Positions 1 to 6,043 of a stretch of 8,029 bases of DNA are shown here, piece by piece. The stretch is from Pseudomonadota bacterium (GTDB taxonomy: Bacteria; Desulfobacterota; Desulfovibrionia; Desulfovibrionales; Desulfovibrionaceae). The stretch lies in assembly GCA_023390395.1 (NCBI GenBank), contig JAEWCY010000143.1:1-8029 (forward strand), written 5' to 3'. The first letter of the stretch is position 1; every line of letters starts with the position of its first letter. Below the pieces are notes generated by a model that was not told where the DNA came from, did no database searches, and saw only the letters and a program-made list of their open reading frames with translations. Both the position numbers and the translations under genes were made by a program.

Positions 1-387
1 TCCCGGGGCGGCGTCCGCGCCGGTCGCCGCGGGCGGCGCGGACGCCGGGCCGGCGGATTCGAGCACGAGCACCGTCCGGCCGAGCCGCACTTCGTCCCCC
101 GGGACAAGCGTCGCCCGCTCCACCCTGGTCCCGTTGACGAACACGCCGTTGGTGCTGCCGAGGTCCGTGACGGCGACCGTTTCCCCGTTCACGGCAAGGC
201 TGGCGTGGCGACGCGAGACGCTGGCGTCGGCGGCGTCCAGGACCAGGCCGCAGGCCGTGTCGCGCCCGATGGTCAGCAGGCCCGGGACCAGCGGGACCCG
301 GAGCGTCTGGCCCGAGGGGTCGCGCACCACGAGGTTCAGGGCGGCCAGGGGCCGGATGATGGTCAGGTCTTCCCGGGTGGGCGTCAT
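1..387 (-). CDS. FHA-domain protein, N-terminal part (3' end outside window)
   Basis: The minus-strand frame from the ATG at 387 stays open to the window edge and gives 129 residues. It begins MTPTREDLTIIRPLAALN and carries a textbook FHA domain over about residues 17-110. The phosphothreonine-binding signatures are G41-R42, S58-R59-R60-H61, and L76-G-S-T-N80-G81 followed by VFVNG. After residue 111 the sequence becomes a Pro/Ala/Gly-rich linker, so another domain probably follows outside the window. Its ATG overlaps the TGA of the upstream FHA sensor gene (387-384), and GGAGG lies just upstream, so the two FHA proteins are probably made together. FHA proteins near secretion systems commonly act as adaptors for a Ser/Thr kinase; no kinase is visible here. 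The domain call is secure, while total length and role are unknown. Confidence 0.92.
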   Translation of the reverse strand, partial: MTPTREDLTIIRPLAALNLVVRDPSGQTLRVPLVPGLLTIGRDTACGLVLDAADASVSRRHASLAVNGETVAVTDLGSTNGVFVNGTRVERATLVPGDEVRLGRTVLVLESAGPASAPPAATGADAAPG

Positions 388-1826
388 GGGGCCTCCGTGA
401 GGCGGACGCGGACGGTGCCGGGCGCGGAGCCCGGTTCCTTGCGCGCCGTGAGAGGACGGTTCTCGACGGGACGCCAAGCGTCGTCGGCCGGGTCGTCCAC
501 GGCCCCGGCCACGGCCGCGAGCACGGCCGCATCGGCCATGGCGGCCAGGAGATGCACGGGCGCAGCCAGCTCCCGGGAGCGCAGATGCTCCGCGAAGGCC
601 GGGCTCCAGCCGGTCAGCTGATAATTGGCCAGATCGAGCTGGCACCAGGTCCCGCCGTCGGTCCCGCTGCCGGCCTCGCCGGCCGCCGACGCTCCGGTCG
701 GGGACGCCGGATCGGCTGCAGCGGACGACGCCGGCCCGGGCCTTGATTCCCCCGGCCCGGCCGGGGCGGGGGGGACGACGGACGCCCGGGGCGGGCCGTC
801 CCGCTCCGCCGCGCCCGTCGGCGAAAGGACCAGAAGCCGCTCCACGGCGTGCTTGAGATCGGCCATTTCCCGGGAGGCGGGCACGACGGCCAGCTCGCTC
901 GTTCCGGATTTGAGGGCCACGCCGACGTCCTCGGCCATGGTCCGCACGGGCCCAAGCGCCAGGCGCAGGAGGAACCAGGCCGCCGCCGCCCACAGGAGCG
1001 CCGCCGCCAGCAGGCCCACCAACGCCCCGCCGGCCCGGTCCGGGGGCGCAAGCGCCGACTCGGGCCTGTAGGCGACGAGGGCCAGACCGAGCAGGGCATG
1101 GCCGTCGCGGATGGGGCAGGCCAGGAGCAGGTCGCCCTCGGGTCCGGTCCAGATGCTCGGCCCGGCTTCCTTGAGGGCCTGGCCGACCTGCGGCTCGGCC
1201 AGAATCTTGCCCATGTCCCGGGCCGGGGCCAGCACCTTGCCGTAGGGGTCGGTGACCACGGCCTGGCGCACGCCCTCCTCGGCGGCCACGGAGGCGGTGC
1301 GCAACTGATCGAGGAGCTTGGCCCGAAGGGGCACGACGTTCTGCTCGGCCAGAAACCGCGCCAGAAGCGCCCCGCGTTTAAGGGCCTCGGTCCTGGCGAA
1401 GGCGCTGAGGGCGTGCTGGGCCGGGAGCCAGACGGCCAGAGCGACGCCCAGGGCCAGGACGGCCGTGGACAGCAGGATGCCCGCGCGCGTGCCGATGCCG
1501 GCTTTCCCAAGCCGCGCCGGGCGCGCCTTCGGGGCGGCCTTGGCCGAGAAGACCAGGCGGAAGCCGCAGATGTCGGCCGTCGCGGCGCGGGTGAAGGTCG
1601 TCTTGGCGACCTTCTCGCCGTCCACGAACGTGCCGTTGAGGCTTCCCTGATCCACGAGCTCCGCGTCGGCCTCACGCACGCGCAGCAGGGCGTGGCGGGA
1701 GGACACGGCCCCGTCGGCCAGGACCACGGCGTTGTCCGGGGCGCGGCCGATGCCGTGCTCGCCCGGGCCGAGGGTCAGGGTCTCAAGAACCGCGCCGTCG
1801 CGTTCGATGCGAAGAGTGACGATCAT
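384..1826 (-). CDS. FHA-domain transmembrane sensor protein with Cache-like and HAMP-like regions (480 aa)
   Basis: This is a two-pass inner-membrane protein with an N-terminal cytoplasmic FHA domain (about 1-95), a phosphothreonine-binding module. The FHA signatures are all present: G27-R28, S43-R44-H45 and N64-G65-T66. After a basic linker comes a membrane segment (about 113-134). The extracytoplasmic region of about 130 residues (135-265) contains VVTDPYGKVLAP, ACPI and LLGLALVAY, the arrangement seen in single Cache sensor domains. A second membrane segment (266-287) is followed by a HAMP-like helix pair (288-333, with GPV and EMADLKHAVERLL). A Pro/Ala/Gly-rich linker (335-392) leads to a C-terminal region (393-478) that starts CQLDLANYQLTGWSPAFAEHL and could be a degenerate PAS fold. 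There is no kinase, cyclase or receiver output. It probably couples an envelope signal to phosphoprotein binding (inference). The start at 1826 opens directly into the first FHA strand, but its ribosome-binding site is weak. The stop overlaps the next FHA gene as ATGA. Confidence 0.88.
   Translation of the reverse strand: MIVTLRIERDGAVLETLTLGPGEHGIGRAPDNAVVLADGAVSSRHALLRVREADAELVDQGSLNGTFVDGEKVAKTTFTRAATADICGFRLVFSAKAAPKARPARLGKAGIGTRAGILLSTAVLALGVALAVWLPAQHALSAFARTEALKRGALLARFLAEQNVVPLRAKLLDQLRTASVAAEEGVRQAVVTDPYGKVLAPARDMGKILAEPQVGQALKEAGPSIWTGPEGDLLLACPIRDGHALLGLALVAYRPESALAPPDRAGGALVGLLAAALLWAAAAWFLLRLALGPVRTMAEDVGVALKSGTSELAVVPASREMADLKHAVERLLVLSPTGAAERDGPPRASVVPPAPAGPGESRPGPASSAAADPASPTGASAAGEAGSGTDGGTWCQLDLANYQLTGWSPAFAEHLRSRELAAPVHLLAAMADAAVLAAVAGAVDDPADDAWRPVENRPLTARKEPGSAPGTVRVRLTEAP
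392..396 (-). promoter_or_regulatory. Ribosome-binding site of the second FHA gene
   Basis: GGAGG lies four bases before the ATG at 387, within the last codons of the upstream FHA sensor gene. With the ATGA overlap it supports this start and coupled translation. Confidence 0.65.
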
Positions 1827-1862
1827 CGCCTTGGGCCCAAGCCGGCTCCCTGGGGAACCGGG
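1827..1862 (-). other. Short intergenic stretch with two adjacent inverted repeats before the FHA sensor gene
   Basis: The 36 bases between tadC and the FHA sensor gene hold a perfect 12-bp palindrome CTTGGGCCCAAG at 1830-1841, ending three bases before the ATG. A second imperfect stem, GGTTCC with GGAGCC around a CCAG loop, lies at 1844-1859. There is no U-run, so this is not a standard terminator. The usual ribosome-binding position is occupied by the palindrome; GGGAG lies about 22 bases from the ATG. A role in limiting or shaping translation is possible but unproven. Confidence 0.5.
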
Positions 1863-2750
1863 TCAGCGGTTGTAGAGGAATTTCAGCACGAAGGGGCCGA
1901 AGACCACGCCGAAGATGATGGGGAACAAAAAGAGCACCATGGGCAAAAGGAGCTTCTGGGCGGCCACGGCCCCGGCCCGCTCGGCGGCCAGGAACCGGTC
2001 CTGGCGCATGCGCGCCGCCTGGTCCTTGAGGATGTCGGCGATGGACGAGCCCATTTTCTGGGCCTGGACCAGGATGGAGGCAAACGAATGCATCTCCGGG
2101 GTGTCCACCCGGGCGGCCATGAGGGTGAGGGCGTCCTCCATGGACATGCCGAGCGTCACGTTGTGGTGGACCAGGGCCAGCTCGGCCACGAAGGGGTCGC
2201 GTCCCGAGGCCAGGTCGCGGATGCGCTTGATGCCGGCCTGGAAGTCGAGGCCGGCCGCGGTGGACAGGGCCAGCATGTCGACCACGTCGGGCATGGAGCG
2301 GGTGATGTTCCTTTGGCGCAGGGTCTTTTTGTCGTAGAGCCACCAGTACGGGTAGAGCAGGCCCATGGCCCCGAAGAGCAGGACCGTGGAGGCCTTGGCC
2401 TGGAGAGCCAGGCCGAGCAGGCAGAAGATGACGAGCATGGCCGCCTGGAAGGACACGAAGGCCTCCGGCGCGAGGATGCGGTCGATGCCGGCCGTGGTCA
2501 GGTAGCGGGCCAGGCGCGCCTTGTAGGCGGGCGGCGTCAGGCGGGCGGCCAGGGGTTCGAGAAAGGCGTAGCCCGGGCGCAGCAGGGCGGCCAGGCCGGC
2601 GCTTTCGCCGAGCAGGGCGTCCACGCGGTCGGCCGCGCCCTCGCGTTCAGCGACCTTGGCGCGCCCGCGCGGCAGCAGTCCCCAGACCGCGCCGCCGATG
2701 CCGAGGGTGAAGAGCAGCAGCCCGATATCCTTGAGCAAAAAGACGTCCAT
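1863..2750 (-). CDS. tadC: TadC-type inner-membrane platform protein (295 aa)
   Basis: This is a T2SF-superfamily platform protein of the Tad pilus machine, expected to pair with TadB and to be driven by the TadA ATPase. It has one N-terminal membrane segment (about 8-27), a charged cytoplasmic region (28-98), and two adjacent membrane segments (about 101-117 and 120-139). The T2SF domain (about 152-275) contains SMPDVVDMLALSTAAGLDF and the characteristic stretch FASILVQAQKMGSSIADILK. It ends with a C-terminal membrane segment (267-288) and a short FLYNR tail. Length and layout match ordinary TadC proteins, and there is no inserted domain, unlike the TadB-type protein at 6043-7275. The start at 2750 lies behind a purine-rich ribosome-binding site that overlaps the stop of the upstream ATPase gene. 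It follows the GspE-type ATPase gene rather than tadB, which is unusual. TadC rather than TadB is favoured by the MPDVVDML and QxQKMG pattern and by its later position in the operon. Confidence 0.93.
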   Translation of the reverse strand: MDVFLLKDIGLLLFTLGIGGAVWGLLPRGRAKVAEREGAADRVDALLGESAGLAALLRPGYAFLEPLAARLTPPAYKARLARYLTTAGIDRILAPEAFVSFQAAMLVIFCLLGLALQAKASTVLLFGAMGLLYPYWWLYDKKTLRQRNITRSMPDVVDMLALSTAAGLDFQAGIKRIRDLASGRDPFVAELALVHHNVTLGMSMEDALTLMAARVDTPEMHSFASILVQAQKMGSSIADILKDQAARMRQDRFLAAERAGAVAAQKLLLPMVLFLFPIIFGVVFGPFVLKFLYNR

Positions 2751-2757
2751 GGGGTTT

Positions 2758-2767
2758 TCCTCTCCTC
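2758..2767 (-). promoter_or_regulatory. Ribosome-binding site of tadC overlapping the upstream stop
   Basis: The coding strand reads TGAGGAGAGGA, so the TGA stop of the ATPase gene is embedded in the purine run. The run ends seven bases before the ATG at 2750. It supports the start and coupled expression. Confidence 0.7.
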
Positions 2768-4499
2768 AGGCTTCCACCGTGACCCGCAACACTTCCGCCG
2801 CCGTGGTCTGGCCCCGGACCAGCCGGGAGAGCGCCGAGGCGCGAAGGCTCCCCATGCCGGCGGCTTCGGCCGCGCGGCGCAGTTGCGCGGCGCTGGCCCC
2901 GCCAAGGACCAGCCGTTCCATGTCTCCGGTCATGGCGAACACCTCGTAGACGCCGAGCCGGCCGCTGTAGCCCGTGCCGTGGCAGGCGGGGCAGCCGGCG
3001 GCCTCGTGGAAGACGGTTGCGGCCGGCAGGGCGGCGAGTTCCGGAAATTCCCGCGGCGCGGACGTTTCCCGGCGGCAGCGCGGACACAGGCGGCGCACCA
3101 GGCGCTGGGCCATGACCGTGACCCTGGAGGCCGCCAGCTGGTGGGGGGGCACGCCCATGTTGAGCAGCCGGCTGACGGCCCCGGGCGCGTCGTTGGTGTG
3201 CAGGGTGGACAGGACCAGGTGGCCGGTGAGCGCCGCCTTGACCGCGAAATCGGCGGTCTCGGCGTCGCGGATCTCGCCGACCATGATGATGTCCGGGTCC
3301 TGGCGCAAAAAGGCGCGCAGGGCCTTGGCGAAGGTCAGGCCCTGCTCGGAGGAGCACGGCGTCTGGGTCGCGCCGTCGAGCTTGTATTCGACCGGGTCCT
3401 CGGCCGTGAGGATGTTGACCTCGGGCCGGTTGAGGCGGTCGAGAAAGGCGTAGAGGCTGGTGGTCTTGCCCGAGCCCGTGGGCCCCGTGACCAGCAGCAG
3501 GCCGTTGGGGGCGTCCAGGGCGGCGCGCACGCGTCCTTCCTCGGCCGGGTCCATGTCCAGGTCGGCCAGGGTCAGGCTCTTCTTGCCCTTGTCCAGCAGC
3601 CGCAGCACGATTTTCTGGCCGTAAAGCGCCGGCAGGGCCGACACGCGCATGTCCATGGGCCGGGCCGCGGCCAGGGTGAAGTCGATGGCCCCGTCCTGGG
3701 GCAGCGCGGCCTGGTCCGGGTCCATGCCCGAAAGGAGCATGAGCCGCCGGGCCAGGGCGGCGCCGAGCAGCGGCGGCAGGCGCAGGGCGTCCTGGAGCAG
3801 GCCGTCGCGCCGGGCCCGGATGCGCCAGGAGCCGCTTCCCGGCTCCAGGTGGATGTCCGAGGCCGAGCCGCCGCCGCCCGTTCCGGCCAGGGCGTCCATG
3901 ACCGCGCGCACGAGCGCCGTCACCTCCGGGTCCTCGGCCGGATCGCGCAGACGGACGTGGTCGGCGGCGATGCGGGCCACGGCCTTGGCCGCGCGCGCCG
4001 CCTGCTCCTCCATGTCCGCCGAGGGCGTCTCCCCGGGGCCCGGCGGATCGCGGTACAGGGCCTCGATGGCCCGGGCCAGGCCCTGGCCGTGGCAGACGTA
4101 GGGCCGCACGCGCGCGCCGAGCAGGTGCTCGACGCTGGCCAGGCTCGCCGCGTCGTCGGGGATGGCCATGACCACGTGGGCCTGGCCGCGCTCGAAGCGC
4201 AGGGGCACGGCGGCGAAGGCCACGGCCGCCTCGCGGGGGAACAGGGTCCGGGCCGCCCGGGCGAATTCGGGGTCCACCGCCACCATGGACGGGTCGATGG
4301 CCTCCACGCCGAAGACCTCGCGCAGGACGTCGTTGACGGCCTGGGGCGCGAGCCTGCCCTGGGCCAGCAGATGGTCGCTGAGAAGCGCCCCCCCGGGCGC
4401 GTGCGGGCCGGCGTCGAGGGCGTCCGGCGGCAGGCCGCGCTGGGCGAAGGCCTGCCTGAGGCGCTCGTCGAGGCGGCGGCGGATTTCGGGGTCGGCCAT
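2766..4499 (-). CDS. GspE/PilB-type secretion ATPase with tetracysteine zinc site (577 aa)
   Basis: This is a cytoplasmic type II secretion/type IV pilus assembly ATPase of the GspE/PilB class, distinct from the TadA class. An N-terminal GspE-like domain (about 35-150) contains LLSDHLLAQGRLAPQAVNDV, the form usually seen in T2SSE_N/MshEN domains, which in this family bind the platform or cyclic di-GMP. The ATPase core has the Asp-box segment SDIHLEP (214-220), Walker A GPTGSGKT (339-346), TAEDPVEY (365-372), Walker B IIMVGEIRD (404-412) and the His box HTND (434-437). A zinc site is formed by C472/C475 and C503/C506, followed by GRLGVYEVF. All catalytic elements look intact. The ATG at 4499 has AAGGA 11 bases upstream. 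A GTG three codons earlier is too close to that site, and the open frame further upstream is a shadow over the lipoprotein gene. It starts 25 bases after the lipoprotein gene and ends 15 bases before tadC. Whether it is an extension, retraction or secretion motor cannot be told from sequence. Confidence 0.94.
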   Translation of the reverse strand: MADPEIRRRLDERLRQAFAQRGLPPDALDAGPHAPGGALLSDHLLAQGRLAPQAVNDVLREVFGVEAIDPSMVAVDPEFARAARTLFPREAAVAFAAVPLRFERGQAHVVMAIPDDAASLASVEHLLGARVRPYVCHGQGLARAIEALYRDPPGPGETPSADMEEQAARAAKAVARIAADHVRLRDPAEDPEVTALVRAVMDALAGTGGGGSASDIHLEPGSGSWRIRARRDGLLQDALRLPPLLGAALARRLMLLSGMDPDQAALPQDGAIDFTLAAARPMDMRVSALPALYGQKIVLRLLDKGKKSLTLADLDMDPAEEGRVRAALDAPNGLLLVTGPTGSGKTTSLYAFLDRLNRPEVNILTAEDPVEYKLDGATQTPCSSEQGLTFAKALRAFLRQDPDIIMVGEIRDAETADFAVKAALTGHLVLSTLHTNDAPGAVSRLLNMGVPPHQLAASRVTVMAQRLVRRLCPRCRRETSAPREFPELAALPAATVFHEAAGCPACHGTGYSGRLGVYEVFAMTGDMERLVLGGASAAQLRRAAEAAGMGSLRASALSRLVRGQTTAAEVLRVTVEA

Positions 4500-4524
4500 G
4501 CCGGTCACATTCCTTGCCGCCGGC

Positions 4525-5040
4525 CTAGTTGCCGACCTGGAGCGTGTTGCCGTTGTTGAAGCGGTAGCTGAACTGGGCCTGGAAGCGCGGGTCGTCGGTG
4601 CGCTCGAGCCCGGTGCGCAGCAGCCACAATTCGAGGTCGTCGGGGAGCGTCCTGCGCTCCTGCGCCGTGGCGGGGATGCCCCGCATGCGGTCGATCTCCC
4701 AGCCGTTGCGGAACAGGACCAGGGTGGGCAGCATCTCCAGCTTGTACGGCGCGGGGTCGGCCCCGGCGTCCCAGGCGAAGGCGCAGAATTTGAGCTGTCC
4801 CTTGTAGGTCTGGGCCAGCCAGCCGAGGAGCTTGTACATTTCCTGGGATTGCGGCGCCTGGGGGTTATGGAACAGCAGCAGGGTCGGTCCGGGTTCGCGC
4901 AGCACTTCCTCGGCATAGTTCTCGGCGGTCACCTGCACGATGTCCGGCGGCGGCGGGGCCTTGCGGGCGCAGGCGCACAGCAGGCAGACGGCGCAGACGG
5001 CGAGCAGGCCGACAAGGTTCGGTTTCGCGGGGCGCGGCAT
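4525..5040 (-). CDS. Thioredoxin-fold lipoprotein lacking the CxxC active site (171 aa)
   Basis: This is a probable membrane-anchored lipoprotein with a thioredoxin-like domain. The N-terminus has a hydrophobic signal ending in a lipobox-like LCAC (C24 as the lipidated cysteine; C22 is an alternative), followed by a KAPPPP linker. From about residue 35 the order of thioredoxin elements is clear. The strand TLLLF (53-57) precedes the active-site loop, then comes a helix around YKLLGWLAQTYKG, and then the cis-proline strand LPTLVLFRNGWEIDRMRG with P105. At the place of CGPC the sequence reads A62-P-Q-S65, so both catalytic cysteines are gone; C86 is the only cysteine in the domain. It therefore should not act as a disulfide oxidoreductase and may be a binding or chaperone-like module (inference). 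The start at 5040 has AAGGAG six bases upstream. The longer open frame upstream overlaps the repeat gene and is a shadow. The 71-base gap before it shows no good terminator or promoter. Confidence 0.85.
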   Translation of the reverse strand: MPRPAKPNLVGLLAVCAVCLLCACARKAPPPPDIVQVTAENYAEEVLREPGPTLLLFHNPQAPQSQEMYKLLGWLAQTYKGQLKFCAFAWDAGADPAPYKLEMLPTLVLFRNGWEIDRMRGIPATAQERRTLPDDLELWLLRTGLERTDDPRFQAQFSYRFNNGNTLQVGN

Positions 5041-5046
5041 GAGATA

Positions 5047-5052
5047 CTCCTT
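5047..5052 (-). promoter_or_regulatory. Ribosome-binding site of the thioredoxin-like lipoprotein gene
   Basis: AAGGAG lies six bases before the ATG at 5040. It is the strongest such site in the window and fixes the start. Confidence 0.8.
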
Positions 5053-5111
5053 GGCACGTGGTTTCGTTGTCGTCGCAGGGCGCGGCCGGGTCCGGCGACT
5101 GGCGGCGCTTG

Positions 5112-6032
5112 TCAAAACTTCTGCATTTTCGGGGCGCTTTGCTGCTTGATGCTTTGCTGCTTGGCGGCATCCTTGGCATCGGGCGCGTCCTTGGCCTCGA
5201 TCTCCTGGGCCTCTGGCTCGTCCTTGGCTTCCATCTCCTGGGCGTCGGGTTCGTCCTGGGCCTCGATTTCCTGCGCTTCGGGCGCGTCCTGGGCCTTGGG
5301 GGCGTCCTGGGCCTTGGGCTTGTCCTGGCTCTTGATCTCCTGGACCTTGGGTTTGTCCTGGGCCTTGATTTCCTGGGCCTGGGGCTTGTCCTGGGAGGTG
5401 ATTTCCTGGGCCTGGACCTTTTGCGCCCCTCCCGCCTTCTGGGCCTCGAGCGCCTGGGCCTCGGGGGGCTTGAGCGCCTCGATCTTCTGTTTTTCCGAGG
5501 CCTTTTGCGCCTCGACCTGCTTGCTTTCCGCGGCCTTTTGGGCCTCGACCTTCTGTTTTTCCGCCGGGGACCGGGCTTCGAGCTTCTGCCGGTCGGGGCC
5601 TTCCCGGGCCTCGACGTCGCGCCGGTCCGGAGCCTTCTGCCCGGCGACGGCCTGTTTTTGCGGAGCGCTTGCCGCCTCGACCTTGCGCGCCTGGGGCGCG
5701 GCCTGGCGCGTCGGGGCCGTTTGCCGGGACACGTTCCTGCGCCCGGAAGCCTCGCGCCCTTTGCCCTCCCCGGACGCCTTGGCCGGCGCGCCCTGGGCCG
5801 GGCCGGGGACCAGCAGCTGCCCCTGGGGCGTATCCTTGATCTCCATGCGCGGCGGCCCCTGGGCCGCCTGGCCGGACTTGCCGCCGGCGGAACGCACGCC
5901 CCGGTCCACGGCCCGGGTGAGGGATTTGTCCCCCTCCGGCGTCTGCGCCCGGGGCTCGGCGGCAAGGCCGACCAGGACCATCAGGACCGCGCATCCCAGC
6001 CACGCCGGCGTCAGGCGGCAGCACCTCGCCAT
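5112..6032 (-). CDS. Exported hendecad-repeat, low-complexity protein (306 aa), function unknown
   Basis: I do not recognise a family. Residues 1-25 look like a Sec signal peptide: a short basic start, a hydrophobic core around LGCAVLMVLVGLAA, and possible cleavage after LAA or PRA. Residues 26-113 are a basic, Gly/Ala/Pro-rich linker. From about residue 114 to 300 the protein is an almost unbroken series of 11-residue repeats rich in A, E, K and Q. The first half has units such as EKQKVEAQKAA, with one V/I/L every 11 residues (118, 129, 140, 151, 162, 173, 184, 195, 206). The second half has units such as EAQDEPDAQEM with one proline each, and it becomes strongly acidic. The short tail ends KMQKF. 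There is no catalytic motif. The gene starts 10 bases after tadB with a GGGAGG ribosome-binding site, so it is probably co-expressed. A periplasmic spacer, scaffold or tether for the pilus machine is a guess. That it is a real, exported protein is well supported by its signal peptide and ribosome-binding site, its operon position, and the protein-level periodicity. Confidence 0.85.
   Translation of the reverse strand: MARCCRLTPAWLGCAVLMVLVGLAAEPRAQTPEGDKSLTRAVDRGVRSAGGKSGQAAQGPPRMEIKDTPQGQLLVPGPAQGAPAKASGEGKGREASGRRNVSRQTAPTRQAAPQARKVEAASAPQKQAVAGQKAPDRRDVEAREGPDRQKLEARSPAEKQKVEAQKAAESKQVEAQKASEKQKIEALKPPEAQALEAQKAGGAQKVQAQEITSQDKPQAQEIKAQDKPKVQEIKSQDKPKAQDAPKAQDAPEAQEIEAQDEPDAQEMEAKDEPEAQEIEAKDAPDAKDAAKQQSIKQQSAPKMQKF
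5133..5693 (-). repeat. About 17 tandem 33-bp coding repeats (11-residue units)
   Basis: Residues 114-300 of the repeat protein divide into units of exactly 11 residues, apart from one single-residue phase slip near residue 245. Example units are DRQKLEARSPA, ESKQVEAQKAS, AQDKPKVQEIK and EAKDEPEAQEI. At the DNA level the plus strand shows recurring CCTGGGCCT and TCCTGGGC words. The DNA copies have diverged more than the protein pattern, which suggests the period is under selection rather than being a recent slippage product. Confidence 0.85.
5280..5315 (-). repeat. 18-bp direct tandem duplication inside the hendecad repeats
   Basis: Positions 5280-5297 and 5298-5315 match at 17 of 18 bases and encode KAQDAP twice. 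The resulting 12-residue unit is the only break in the 11-residue register and looks like a recent slippage event. Confidence 0.8.
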
Positions 6033-6037
6033 GGCGA

Positions 6038-6043
6038 CCTCCC
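6038..6043 (-). promoter_or_regulatory. Ribosome-binding site of the hendecad-repeat gene, overlapping the tadB stop
   Basis: GGGAGG lies five bases before the ATG at 6032 and shares its first base with the tadB TAG stop. It supports this start and suggests coupled translation. Confidence 0.75.

Noticed and set aside
849..4559. A 1236-codon open frame on the plus strand, and other long plus-strand frames such as 4162-6414 and 5058-6059
   Set aside because: They lie antisense to well-supported genes with clear family motifs. Their translations are low-complexity G/R/H/Q or L/G-rich, and stop codons are rare in every frame at this GC content. There is no domain signature or suitable start signal.
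4500..4916. Upstream extension of the GspE-type ATPase frame
   Set aside because: It overlaps the thioredoxin-like gene and has no family similarity. The ATG at 4499 opens just before the N-terminal GspE-like domain.
5041..5111. Possible stem (GTCGC with GCGAC) between the repeat gene and the lipoprotein gene as a terminator
   Set aside because: The stem is five base pairs with a long loop and no U-run, as expected by chance in GC-rich sequence. No promoter boxes were recognisable either.
5133..5693. CRISPR-like array from the regular 33-bp spacing
   Set aside because: The units are contiguous coding repeats with no constant repeat/variable spacer alternation, and the period is conserved at the protein level.
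5041..6024. Upstream extension of the thioredoxin-like frame across the repeat gene
   Set aside because: It is the frame-shifted translation of the repeat tract (G, P, R and Q rich). The ATG at 5040 has the strongest ribosome-binding site in the window and opens into a lipoprotein signal.
5991..6032. Possible lipobox WLGC in the hendecad-repeat protein
   Set aside because: The cysteine is at residue 14, leaving too short a hydrophobic stretch before it, and the hydrophobic core continues after it. An ordinary signal peptide fits better.
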